A stretch of DNA of 64,000 nucleotides from Oncomelania hupensis (Eukaryota; Mollusca; Gastropoda; Littorinimorpha; Pomatiopsidae): assembly GCA_036898135.1 (NCBI GenBank), contig CM072523.1:32343811-32407810 (forward strand), written 5' to 3'. The notes beneath the pieces are model-generated. The model did no database searches. It worked only from the letters and a program-made list of their open reading frames with translations, and was not told the origin of the DNA. Numbering within the stretch: the stretch's first letter is position 1; the number at the start of each line of letters is the position of its first letter. The position numbers and the translations under genes are program-made. Positions 21,598 to 31,903 of the stretch are shown piece by piece.

Positions 21598-22939
21598 TAT
21601 ATTTTTTTTTTGGGTCTGTTGATTCTTTTGGTACAGACGTGGCCGTTGCCAGTCTGTGTAATGCCAGTCCTACGGGGACTCCGTGTCGCGAAGATTCTAT
21701 ATGCGCTTTCTGATGCAGCTTCAGTGACGGACAGCCCTTCCAGGCCGAAGAGTGACCAGATGACTTGCAGTTTACACAGAACATATCACTGTTTGCTACG
21801 GGACACATTGTTTTGTTTCGATCGTGGTTCTTTGGGTCATGAGCCTCCTTTCCACAGCGTGGACAGATTGCTCTTTTCGACGTACATGTTGTCTTTTTAT
21901 GGCCGTAACGTTGACATTTGGTGCAGCGCAGGACGGGTTCAACGTACGGTGTCACGCACATCAACTCGTTGCCAATCCGTACCTCCTCAGGTAAAGTTTT
22001 CGTGTTGAACACCACCTTGACGGCTCTGCTATCACCACCATCACTCAGCTTAAGTCGCGTCGCTTGTATTATGCGGGAGGGGTCATCTTTCTGAATCATG
22101 TCCATGGTTACTGACAGGGGTACAGGTCTGATGACTCCAATCGTCCTGTGGATGGGGATGAAACATTTCACTTTAACGCCACCCAGATTTTGTGTTTTAG
22201 CCAGCTTGGCTTGAGATTCTTTTGTCTGGCAGTGTATAATCCATTTCCCAGAAGCCAGCCGCCTCTGACGCCGTATCGGGGCAATCCCCGCTATCTGAAA
22301 AAGTTTCATAGTGAACTGACCGTAGTTGATAAAGCGGGGGTCACTGTTACTGCCCACATCTTCCAAGATGACAGGGAACTCAGCCAACTCCGGCTCTGGT
22401 TGTTTAGGGACATGTCTTTGCTTACTGCGTTGCTTGTTGCGATTTGGCACCATCTCCCACTCTTCCTCGCCCGCACCGCTGATGTCGTTCGCCAAAGCTT
22501 CTTGTGCGTCTGTGCCGTAATGACTGGAATTTTTCATCACCACAAGTTTTGGTCTCTTCACTGAGCGCGATGCATAGGCAGCTCGCACAACATCACTCCC
22601 TACTGCATCTTCTTCCGCTATAGTCACGTCATTCACATCACCATTGTCGTCTGTATCTCTCTCATCCAACGTGTCCCACACAGATAAACAGTGAGACTGA
22701 GTATTTAGGCATACAGTGTTCGTCTCTGATTGACTGACTGACTGAGAGAATGGACTATCCGACTCCACCCTCTGCTGTTTGCATTTGCCTTCGTCGACAA
22801 TATCCTCGTCTTGTTCACCATCTGGAAGTTTTCTTTTCAATTTATTCCTTTCATCTGCCTCAACCACTGAACCATCGAAATGGTCGATGACGACGCTTAC
22901 GTTTATAGGTTGAAATTCGGTAATGCGGGAGTCGGCCAT
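21598..22939 (-). pseudogene. LINE ORF1, 5' part with CCHC zinc knuckles, truncated by SINE
   Basis: It starts at the ATG at 22937-22939 (MADSRITEFQPINVSVVID) and stays open to the SINE, about 447 LINE-derived residues. The N-terminal 180 residues are acidic and Ser-rich. A central region (about 185-330) has PRRQRRLASGKWIIHCQT and PVPLSVTMDMIQ, consistent with the nucleic-acid-binding fold found before the knuckles in many I/Jockey ORF1 proteins. Three CCHC-type knuckles follow from about residue 336: CTKCQRYGHKKTTC, CPRCGKEAHDPKNH and CVNCKSSGHSSAWKGC. In this copy translation runs into the SINE and stops, so the coiled-coil half is lost. Confidence 0.88.
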
Positions 22940-22990
22940 GACGGCCGAGAGACAACAAAGTAAATCCTCGTTTTCCCACTACTATAAAAA

Positions 22991-23876
22991 CCTATGATAA
23001 AACAACTGAATAAAACAACTATATAGCACAAAAGATGTAGCTGTAGATGTAGATATAGCTGTATATCGCAAAGGTAGCACGTTTAGTCGTGAACACTGAA
23101 TACGAGCTTTGCATTGAAATTGTTTCTTTTCAAGGGTTTTCCCAGTAGTTACCTCAGTAGTACCATACAACAAAATGAGGCACTAGAGGCAGTTTTATAA
23201 AATACAGTCGCTGTACTAATATTTCGAAACTACGTTTTTGTTTTTGAATAATAACATAATAATAACGCGAATTTGTATGGCTCGGTTTCATAAACTACGC
23301 TCAGGTTCACTGCGCTTTACAATTAAAACATACTTTAAGAACATGTGAAAATCTAACTTTAAAATGAAAGTTTTACTGAAAGTTCTAATCTCAACAAAGG
23401 AATATATCTGCCTCATGCAATTGAAATCGTCTATAACACAGTGTCTCTATAAATTTAAGATTTAAAAAAATTGTTTAATGCCATTTACTGTTATAGTGGA
23501 AACATAATAGAAGCCTTCTCAGTATTTGTCAGGGAAAACTCGTCCATGGGGACAGCTTGTTATGGACACGTATAAAAAATAACCACAAAAAACTGGTAAA
23601 TAATGTTGCTACCCCAGAAATTCAGTAAAAAACAAAATAAGTTTGAAAGAAAATGTGGGACACTACCTCATGAAATATTCGGTATTTTTATAATTTGATG
23701 GCTTAAGGCTTTGGATACATTCTTACAAAAAATATTGGCCTTCATTATCAATAAATAGGCCTACTCAAAAGCAAAAAGGTATTAGAATTTTATGGCATTT
23801 GCGCGACACAAATTTTATTATGAAACAGTGGCTGTGACCATTCTATACGAGCCCTCTATGTTAACAGTGTAATAAA

Positions 23877-23877
<1 letters not shown>
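22991..23877. other. Non-coding AT-rich stretch, no gene seen
   Basis: Possible remainder of the LINE 5' UTR at its left edge, otherwise unique AT-rich sequence without exon features. Confidence 0.5.
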
Positions 23878-23969
<92 letters not shown>

Positions 23970-24040
23970 CGCTTTATATGTAGCGCACATATCTCTCTCA
24001 CACACAGTTCAAGGCGCATTTCCTTCAAGAGCTGTACATT
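23878..24040 (-). mobile_element. (TAA)n tail with short LINE 3'-end remnant
   Basis: About 88 bp of TAA units abut a sequence which, on the minus strand, reads through GCGCCTTGAACTGTGTG and TGTGCGCTACATATAAAGCG. That is the layout of a CR1-like 3' end with a trinucleotide tail, as also seen at 52.6 kb. Confidence 0.5.
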
Positions 24041-24084
24041 AAAAAATGCACCAGAATTTGAGATGGCCTAACAAAAACAGTTTA

Positions 24085-24116
24085 GTGAGGAGAGCACACA
24101 CACACAAACATACCTA

Positions 24117-24169
<53 letters not shown>

Positions 24170-24178
24170 ACGCACACA
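24085..24178. repeat. (CA)n microsatellite
   Basis: CA tract with TACCTACACC and CACGCACG variants at its ends. Confidence 0.95.
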
Positions 24179-24946
24179 AGTTTTTTAGAGCACTGTTCAT
24201 CTTACTGGACTGCTTGAGTAAGTCGATAAGTGCACCGAACAAGGATTCTAGAGGTAGAGCGTTAAATCCGAAACAATTTAAATCGCTTCTTTACGTTTCC
24301 AGCTTACTGCTGACTGTTAATGTCAGTGTATAATGGTCATTGGCGGGATAACAACAGGTTAAAATTTGGAAGCTTAGTGAGGATTGATTGCATTTTCGGA
24401 TTTGCAATAGCGTTGGATTGTTGCTTCAAATTTAAATGCTCTTTATTCAATAGTTAACAGATTTTTCTTACACAAAAAAACCACTGTTCAATATCTAATC
24501 CTTTTTTATGGCTCTTTATTCAAAAGTACAGAACAGATTTTTCATTACACAAAAGCCAGTATTCATCATCTAATCCATTTTTAATTGCTGTTTATTGAAA
24601 AGGTTAAGAGACCTTTCTTAAATATGCAAAAGCCGCTATTCATAGTCTAATCCTTTTAATGCATATCAACGTGTCAGGGGTTGAATGCAACCGCGTAACC
24701 CATATAATTGTGCCTGTCGTTATAGTTTACTTTGGGTTAGCAGACAGGAACATAGCAATATTTTATTGCTCAGCTTGAATGGCGAGGTGTGAAGGGTATG
24801 ACTAAATCATATTGTAAACAGTAAAGCAGTAAAGTAGTTGAGCGTGTGTACGTGTGGGGTGGGTGGTAATGGTGGTGGTAGGAGAGAGTGTGAGTGTGTG
24901 TGTATTTGTGTGTGTTTGTTTTTTTCTCCCTCCCTCCGTCCATCCC

Positions 24947-24949
<3 letters not shown>
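24179..24949. other. Non-coding stretch, no gene seen
   Basis: Three loosely similar blocks of about 80 bp (near 24430, 24510 and 24585) share CTTTATTCA and TCTAATCC-type words, suggesting a very degenerate tandem repeat. Confidence 0.45.

Positions 24950-25007
<58 letters not shown>
24950..25007. repeat. (CT)n microsatellite
   Basis: CT tract preceded by TTTTTCTCCCTCCCTCCGTCC. Confidence 0.95.
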
Positions 25008-25012
<5 letters not shown>

Positions 25013-25132
25013 GTGGAGTGTTTGTGCGTTTTTTTCAGTTCCGTTAATTTTTTTGTAATAGTACGTTTGTTCGCTCAGCATGGGTGTGGTATTAGACAAA
25101 GTCTGTGTATATGAATGTATGTGTGGGTTTTT

Positions 25133-25605
25133 GAGAATGCGTGCACAAGGGTTTATGTGTGTGCGTGTGTGTGTTTGTGAGCTTGTGTGAGTATGTGTAT
25201 GTGTGAGTGTGTACGCATGTGTGTGTTTCAGAGAGTGAGTTTCTAAGTCAGTACATGTTTATTTGGGTGAAAAAAACTTCCAGTTTTCTTTTGAAGTGAC
25301 TTTGAAAGGATGTTGTATGTGGGGTTGGAGTGGGGGGCGGTGGTGGGTTGCGGGGATGGAGGGGGAGGGGACACAACTTTGTCTGAGAATGCGTGCACAA
25401 GGGTTTATGTGTGTGCGTGTGTGTGTTTGTGAGTGGGTGTGGGTGTGCGTGTGTGTGTGTGTGTGTGTGTGTTTCAGAGAGTGTGTTTCTGAGTCAATAT
25501 GTATGGGTAAAAAAATTTTTTTTCTAGTTTTCTTTTGAAGTGGCTTTGAAAGCATGTTGTATGTGGGATTGGGGTGGAGGGCCGGGGGTAGGGGGGGGGG
25601 GAGCA
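25133..25605. repeat. Tandem duplication, two units of about 220-250 bp
   Basis: Both units start GAGAATGCGTGCACAAGGGT, continue with a TG-rich stretch and GTTTCAGAGAGTG, then AGTTTTCTTTTGAAGTG and a G-rich end. Units lie at about 25133-25384 and 25385-25605 and have diverged mainly in the TG and G runs. Confidence 0.85.
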
Positions 25606-26330
25606 ACACTTACGATTCGATCACAATCGCACAATAAACCCATTCAGACCTTATGCATCATATCCTTGATGATTATGTCTGGAGAAATATTATTGGACGT
25701 TGGATTCTGACGAGCCAATCGGATCGCATAGCACAAATGGGGGGAAAAAAAAGTCTTATGGCGAAACCCAAATCGTTTCACAATGGTGGAATTGTGCGTA
25801 CGGATTAACAATAGTATTTTATGACCCAGTCCGTTGCATGTTTTAGAAATTCTTCTAAAAATTGTTTTTTTTTTTTAAAATTCCACAATAATTTATTGCC
25901 CAAATCAATACAGATCGAATAATCTCTATTTGATATATGGCATTTTCAAGAGCGCTTAGGAAAGAAAAAAAATCTAGAAAGGTGCATATATATCTCCATG
26001 CGGGAACAATGGCCATGCTCAGAAAATGACGTCTTTATTCTGTTGATGCATGGAATATTGCATATGTTAGGAAAATGAGGGGAAGTATGTATCACTTTAA
26101 AAAACAAAACAACACTGAGAAAGTAGGGCAGCCCTAAAGCAGCGCCTAACAGGACTAGAGAGAATGGGAAATCAGAAACGATCCCATTATAGTCCCTGAG
26201 CTCTATGTTCAAGCAGCTCTGTACTCTAAAACAGTTGTGAGAACATATAGCCATGGGATCAAGAGCTTGTGGAATATAGCGCTGTGGGAACATGCCCTTG
26301 GGAACAAATGACTGGGAACATAGAGCTGTG

Positions 26331-26391
<61 letters not shown>

Positions 26392-27058
26392 AGAACCTGC
26401 AGCAATTTCCAGTTCAGTTGTGTTCCCCTTGAAGCTGCTTATACCCCTGCTCTTCGTAAAGGGGAGGAAAATGGGAAAGAGAAAGCGAGGTGGAGGGAAG
26501 GGGGAGTGGGGAAGGAGAGAGTATTCAATCAACCAGTCATTCGATAACTCTAGATCCCTCAATCCGTCAGTCAGTCTTGCCATCAATCAACAAATCAATT
26601 ACTTTATTCATCCAATTGATCAATCAGTCCTGCAGGTAAAAATCTATTGCATGACAGAATAAGTATCGTGTCGGGTCGTACTTTGTACACGGTAATACAA
26701 AATCTTCAGTGGCGTAGCCGCGGAAGAAAGAACACATACTACTACTGGTAATTCTCAAGTTAGCAGTTGCATAGCAAGAAAGATATAACTTAAATATATA
26801 CTACAGAAGTTTGTAACGATTAAGTCAACAGTTGCATAGCAACAAAGAAAGAACTTAATATATACTACATTTAGTTGGTGAAACTTGTGAGCTGTTGCAT
26901 AGCAAGAAAGCTAGAACTTAAATATATGCTGGTATAAAGTTTTACGCCACCACCACCCCCACCACCACCCTCTGGGCATATAGCCTTTTGCTTATATGTA
27001 TAATGTGATATTATATGTTCAGAAATTAAAGGATCAAGTTTCAAAGTTCGAAAAGTCA
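25606..27058. other. Non-coding stretch with a (CA)n tract at 26335-26388
   Basis: No exon seen. Three imperfect repeats of about 65 bp, with CAGTTGCATAGCAA and AGAACTTAA-type words, lie at about 26757-26935. Confidence 0.5.
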
Positions 27059-27165
27059 ACTCTCTTTTGCTCCATTTGTCCAGCCTATCCTATCCTGTCC
27101 CGTAACCCGGAGGTCGTAGGGGCACCACAGATGATCGTTTAACCAGCATACTCCATCTTTCTCTG
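27059..27165 (-). pseudogene. RTE-like LINE, 3' end, left of the gypsy insertion
   Basis: On the minus strand this matches the end of the RTE copy at 35.6-35.7 kb, down to the GTTACGGGACAGGATAGGAT end. It is the continuation of the fragment at 32787-33311; the LTR element split the two. Confidence 0.85.
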
Positions 27166-27788
27166 TGTTACGTTGAAACGCGAATGGTAGTACGTCGGAA
27201 GCGCGCACGATAGATCTAATCGTTTCGTTTTGCAAAGTATTCAATAATGGAGTTTATTTACCTTTGATTTGAGTTTGCATTGTTGTTAGGAGAGGCTTTG
27301 TATAACGTTGATAATTTGCGAAGTTTCTGGATCTGCGTGTTTACTCTCGATAGAAATTTCCCGATACATGTCGAAGCAAGAGAAGGTTCCGGGTATGTTT
27401 AGAACAATGTATGACGTAAGTAAGCGATGACGATCTTTAATTCTGATTGGTTGTAATGCGTCATTTTCTAGAACAAACTGAGGTCATCTCGAGTTGAGAG
27501 AAAAAAATTATATATTCGATGCTCCGTGTGTTGTTGTGGATAATTGTTGAAGTTGTTGTTAGTTAAAAAGTAAATTTGAGAGTGGAAAGACGATTGAGCG
27601 ATTGTATGCAGTTGTTGATGTGTGCTGAATAAAAGTGGAAAACTTCATACGTCGACTTTGTGACTTGTATGCTGCTTGAGCGGGCTGCGTGGATAAACGA
27701 ATCTGAGTTACACCTTATCAGGAATTCAGCATTGGGGCTGAATCAGATACTGATAAAGAAAAACACCATCATCGATTCGAGTGTAACA
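27166..27788 (+). repeat. 5' LTR (623 bp)
   Basis: Runs from TGTTACGTTG to GAGTGTAACA. Visible promoter-type signals are an inverted CCAAT (ATTGG near 27447), TTCTAGAA (27466-27473), a TATATA core near 27509-27515 and AATAAA at 27628-27633. U3 would therefore end shortly after the TATA box, with R-U5 spanning roughly the last 240 bp. These assignments are inferred from position only. Confidence 0.93.
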
Positions 27789-28351
27789 TTTTGGGGGTCA
27801 AGCCGCGATTCACGCCATAGCCAAGGGTTCAACTGCTACAACAAGCGAGTCAACGTTACGAGAGGCAGTCATCGAAAGTAGCCGCCAACGAGTTGCGTCG
27901 AGAGGGGCCAACATACTGGGACTACATCACCGATAGGTTCGGGTTGACTGCAAGGGCGTGTAGTCGCTGAAGAGTTGCTTCGTGAGCGAACAACAGATCG
28001 GGACTACGTGGCTGCCGTAAGACTACGTCGAGGGACAGTCTCGGAGCTACATCGCCAGTGTTACAGAGAGCGGCGAGCGGACGTCGCGTCTACTTCAGCA
28101 CAGGAGCGTATACATCAACACCAGCGTGGTGCAGCGTCGCATACGACGAGGACAGCGGGGCCTGCGTCAGCGAAGGCGACTAGTGACAAGCATCAGCGCT
28201 ACTGCAGAAAGCGTGCTGTTCTAGAACAGTCTAGAAAGGTACAGCACAGTCAAGAACTTTCCAGAAAAAGAACTCTACAGTCAAGAACTTTCTAGAAAAA
28301 GAAATTTCCAGAAAAGAACCTTCTAGAAAAGAACTTTCCAGAAGCATCAAG
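27789..28351 (+). other. Untranslated leader between 5' LTR and gag
   Basis: It begins TTTTGGGGGTCAAGCCGCG; the TGG-starting part from about 27792 is in the right place for a tRNA primer-binding site, but the tRNA was not identified. The middle is GC-richer with no obvious frame. The last 130 bp carry the heat-shock-element array. Confidence 0.6.
28254..28343 (+). promoter_or_regulatory. Array of five perfect heat-shock elements
   Basis: The HSF-binding pattern GAAnnTTCnnGAA occurs five times without mismatch: 28254-28266, 28285-28297, 28301-28313, 28316-28328 and 28331-28343. The last three are spaced 15 bp apart, and a two-unit TTCTAGAA lies at 28219-28226. The array ends 8 bp before the gag ATG. 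It could also be read as a short tandem repeat of about 15 bp that happens to fit the pattern, but the variable positions differ between copies while the GAA/TTC positions do not. Confidence 0.6.
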
Positions 28352-31300
28352 ATGGCTGACTTCTGGCAGAAAGGGGTTGAACTAAATCTAAAAGGCAAAC
28401 AGCTGACGGAGTACGTCAAATGCCAGGAGAGAATATTGCGTGAAAAAAGAGAAGAACAGCGACGGCGTGAAGAACGAGAATTAGAAGAGCAGCGTCGCCG
28501 TGAAGAACGAGAATTAGAAGAGCAGCGTCGCCGTGAAGAAAGAGAATTAGAATTGAAGCGTCTGGAAATTGAACAGCAACGGCAAGAAAGAGAAGAGCAG
28601 CGTAAAGAAAGAGAAGATGAGCGCAGGCGTGAGGAAAGAGAAGCTGATCGGCAGTTCCAACTAGAGTTGGCGCGCATCCAGCAACAGCAGCATGCGCCAC
28701 AAGTTATCAGTGACAACACGGCTCCAAAATTGCCAGCTTTCGTCGACGGGAAGGGCCAGATTGACAGTTATCTGGCGAGATTCGAAAGGTTCGCTGAAAG
28801 CTCTAACTGGCAACCTCAAGACTGGGCAATTCGACTGAGTGCACTTCTGACGGGGCAAGCTCTCGAAGTTTACACCAGACTGTCGAACGATGACGCCAAA
28901 AACTACGACGTCTTGAAAGAGGCCCTGTTGCAGTGCTACAACTTTACAGAGAAGGGCTACCGTAAACGCTTCCGTGAATGCCGGCCTAAGTCAGACGAGA
29001 CGCCAAAGCAGTTTGTGGAGCGCCTGTCGTCATATCTACACAAGTGGGTGGAGTTATCAGGCGAAAGGAAGTCTTACGACAGTCTCCATGACCTGATCGT
29101 GAAGGAACAATTTCTCAATGCCTGTCACAAGGACCTAGCGACCCACTTAGAAGAACAAAAGCTGCAGACGCTTAAAGATGTGACTGAGGCTGCTGAAAGA
29201 TATCTCATCGCTCATGGGAAGACCCTGGGGCCACCCAGCGCGACGAAACATTTTCAGAAGACTGCAAACCATGGGAACCAGATCCAAGGGAGCCAGACGA
29301 GCCAGAGACAGACGGACTCCACGCCTCCTCCCAGGGAAGGGCATTCAAGAGGCTGTTTCACCTGCAACGCTACAGACCACAGGGCGGCTAATTGTCCTCA
29401 AAACAAAAGTAGCGGACAGCGGAGGAGTACGGACAACGCAGCGGCGGGCAACCGGCAGAGGCGGTTCTCCAATCAACGGCAAACCAGTAGATCTGACCAT
29501 CAAGTGTGCGGCGGGAGCGTCATTCTTCCGAGTGAGACCAAGCGCACAGCTACTCCTGCGGACGTGCAAGAGTGCATGACCGATGGCCAACTCCTCCTTG
29601 CCAACGGAAAATCCATCCCCGTCGTCGCCAGCGCAGCTGTGACCGTCCAGAACATGCCTGTTTCAAAGGGACGCGTCGGAAATCATGAAGTGACTGTTTT
29701 AAGAGACTCTGGCTGCAGTGGGGTCATCGTCAGAGAAGACCTAATCGCTAAAGAACAGTTCACTGGCAATTTTAAATGGACACTCATGGCCGACAGCAAA
29801 TGTGTGAGAGCGCCAGTTGCGAAGATTCAAGTCAGCACCCCTTTCTACACAGGCGAAGTAGAAGCGGTTTGCCTGAAAAAGCCGCTATACGATTTGATGA
29901 TCGGGAATATCGACGGCGCGAGACGACCCGACGACCCCGATCCAGAGTGGAGTCCTGCCTCAACCCAACGCGTCGAAGTTGTGGAGGAGGATCCATTGCC
30001 ATTTCCCGATGGAGACCTTACAGAGCTGCTACGGGACAATGTGGTTACTCCGGCTCAGCCCTGCCGACCAGAGATCGTCGGTGCTGTTACTACCAGGGCC
30101 CAGGCCAAGAGAGACAAGACGTCTACGCCACTGAAGGTCGCCGACAACTCTAAAGCTGCCATCGTGGACAGAGATAAGCTTATCCAGCTCCAGGAAGCTG
30201 ATAGCACTTTAAACAAGTACAGGAACCGCCAAGACCACGTGACCAAAGGCAGTGGTACGGTCTATTTTGAGGTGAAGGCCAAGATCCTGTACCGAATCTT
30301 CCAGCACCCGAGGGTCAACGGAGGGAAACCACTACGTCAAGTCTTGGTACCGTTACCCCTAAGGCGCCAGGTGATGGAAGTAGCGCATGACTCAATCATG
30401 GGAGGTCACCTGGGTATCAAGAAGACGTCGGATAGAATCCAGGCGGTGTTCTACTGGCCAGGACTTCATGCGGACGTCAGCCGTTTCTGCCGATCATGTG
30501 ACATTTGCCAGAAGACCATACCTCGAGGAAGGGTCCCGAAAGTGCCTATGCAGAGGATGCCTCTGATCGACCGACCTTTCAAGAGGGTGGCCTTAGACTT
30601 AATCGGCGAAATAAGACCTCCGAGTGAAGAAGGTCATCGATGGGTACTGACTTTAGTGGACTATGCGACTCGGTACCCAGAAGCAGTGCCTCTGAAGAAG
30701 ATTGACACTGAAACTGTAGCAGAGGCACTGGTGGACATGTTCAGTAGACTTGGAGTGCCTGAAGAAATTCTGACAGACCTCGGGACGCAGTTCGTCTTTG
30801 ACTGCATGAAGGAGGTCAACAGACTGCTGAGCATCCGGCATTTAACTACGACACCCTACCATCCAATGTGCAACGGGCTCGTCGAAAAGTTCAATGCTAC
30901 GCTGAAGTCCACCCTGAAGAAACTGTGCAGCGAGCAGCCCAGACAATGGCATCGCTATATCAACGCCTTACTTTTCGCCTACAGAGAAGTACCGCAGGAG
31001 TCCACCGGCTTTTCTCCGTTCGAGCTGCTGTACGGAAGAACCATCAGAGGGCCGATGCACATCCTGAAAGAACTATGGACGAAAGAAGTAGAGACCCCAG
31101 AGGTGAAGAACAGCTACCAGTACGTGTTTGAGCTACGGGAGAAGCTGGAGCAGACTCTCGAGATAGCCAGAGAAAACCTGAAGAAGTCCCAAGACTGTGG
31201 AAAGCACTACTATGATCGTAGGGCTGTGAACAGGAAGTTTAAACCTGGCAACAAAGTGCTGGTGCTGCTACCTACCGACCACAATAAGTTGCCGATGCAG

Positions 31301-31903
31301 TGGAAAGGCCCGTACGAAGTGGAGACCGTGGTGGGGATCAACGACTACAAGGTGAAGGTCGGTCAGCATTCCAAGATATACCACGCCAACCTCCTTAAGC
31401 TGTACGTGGAAAGGCCATCAGAGACTGTGCACGCAGCCACAGCAGCTGTGACCGACAACAGCTTTGACAGCGAAGAACTGTTGGAACTGGGAGACTTCCA
31501 CAGCAAAGAAGGCATCGATGATGTTAAGCTAGGACCAAGCTTGACGGAAGGTCAAAAGATGGAGCTCAAGGACCTTATGGGCGAATTTCCCCATAGCTTC
31601 AGTGATGTCCCAGGCTCTACGACTTTGGTCGAACATGAAATCCACACCCAGACCTGGAAGGAGCATCTGCAGACCTTGAGGGAGCTGTTCCACCGTCCCG
31701 CAGAAGCCAACCTGACCGTGAGACCCAGCGAATGCATTCTGGGAGCTGACAACGTCGACTGCGTCGGACATCCGACGGAAGAAGGAGACAACGGAGGATG
31801 CACTGACTCCAGGAAAGCCCACGTGATCATCGTCTTTGACCCTGGGCCGATGACAACCGCAACTGACGAGGGCGTCGTTTCCTTGCGGATGAAAAATCAT
31901 TGA
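28352..31903 (+). CDS. gag-protease-integrase polyprotein with RT remnant
   Basis: 1183 codons from the ATG at 28352. In order: a charged Arg/Glu coiled coil (about 25-115) containing three near-identical 14-residue repeats; a gag capsid-like region (about 125-290); a CCHC knuckle CFTCNATDHRAANC (about 335); an aspartic protease with active-site DSG (about 452); an integrase HHCC zinc domain (about 680-715); a DDE core with D near 750 and 809 and E near 845 (35 residues between the last two); and a GPY/F module (MQWKGPYEV). Only then come the first about 30 residues of an RT domain (LTEGQKMELKDLMGEFPHSF), joined in frame to a piece from beyond the RT active site (TWKEHLQTLRELFHRPAEAN). The RT fingers and palm with YxDD, the thumb and RNase H are absent. 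The integrase has TDLGTQF where TDQGTQF is usual. Confidence 0.93.
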   Translation: MADFWQKGVELNLKGKQLTEYVKCQERILREKREEQRRREERELEEQRRREERELEEQRRREERELELKRLEIEQQRQEREEQRKEREDERRREEREADRQFQLELARIQQQQHAPQVISDNTAPKLPAFVDGKGQIDSYLARFERFAESSNWQPQDWAIRLSALLTGQALEVYTRLSNDDAKNYDVLKEALLQCYNFTEKGYRKRFRECRPKSDETPKQFVERLSSYLHKWVELSGERKSYDSLHDLIVKEQFLNACHKDLATHLEEQKLQTLKDVTEAAERYLIAHGKTLGPPSATKHFQKTANHGNQIQGSQTSQRQTDSTPPPREGHSRGCFTCNATDHRAANCPQNKSSGQRRSTDNAAAGNRQRRFSNQRQTSRSDHQVCGGSVILPSETKRTATPADVQECMTDGQLLLANGKSIPVVASAAVTVQNMPVSKGRVGNHEVTVLRDSGCSGVIVREDLIAKEQFTGNFKWTLMADSKCVRAPVAKIQVSTPFYTGEVEAVCLKKPLYDLMIGNIDGARRPDDPDPEWSPASTQRVEVVEEDPLPFPDGDLTELLRDNVVTPAQPCRPEIVGAVTTRAQAKRDKTSTPLKVADNSKAAIVDRDKLIQLQEADSTLNKYRNRQDHVTKGSGTVYFEVKAKILYRIFQHPRVNGGKPLRQVLVPLPLRRQVMEVAHDSIMGGHLGIKKTSDRIQAVFYWPGLHADVSRFCRSCDICQKTIPRGRVPKVPMQRMPLIDRPFKRVALDLIGEIRPPSEEGHRWVLTLVDYATRYPEAVPLKKIDTETVAEALVDMFSRLGVPEEILTDLGTQFVFDCMKEVNRLLSIRHLTTTPYHPMCNGLVEKFNATLKSTLKKLCSEQPRQWHRYINALLFAYREVPQESTGFSPFELLYGRTIRGPMHILKELWTKEVETPEVKNSYQYVFELREKLEQTLEIARENLKKSQDCGKHYYDRRAVNRKFKPGNKVLVLLPTDHNKLPMQWKGPYEVETVVGINDYKVKVGQHSKIYHANLLKLYVERPSETVHAATAAVTDNSFDSEELLELGDFHSKEGIDDVKLGPSLTEGQKMELKDLMGEFPHSFSDVPGSTTLVEHEIHTQTWKEHLQTLRELFHRPAEANLTVRPSECILGADNVDCVGHPTEEGDNGGCTDSRKAHVIIVFDPGPMTTATDEGVVSLRMKNH

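Larger units (their letters stand above)
16255..22990 (-). mobile_element. I/Nimb-like non-LTR retrotransposon (LINE), near complete, with nested SINE
   Basis: Two overlapping frames on the minus strand give a complete LINE layout: ORF1 with CCHC zinc knuckles, then ORF2 with endonuclease, reverse transcriptase and RNase H. The RNase H domain after RT places it in the I superfamily (Nimb/I/Ingi-like). ORF2 has no stop or frameshift. ORF1 is intact except for a SINE at 21404-21597. The 3' end is not exactly defined; an AATAAATAAAAT-like tail read on the minus strand near 16256-16280 is the best candidate. The 5' end is likewise open, somewhere above 22940. No target-site duplication was identified. 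Confidence 0.85.

Noticed and set aside
28231..28719. 162-residue Ser/Cys/Arg-rich minus-strand frame
   Set aside because: It is the antisense shadow of the gag coiled coil and the heat-shock-element array.
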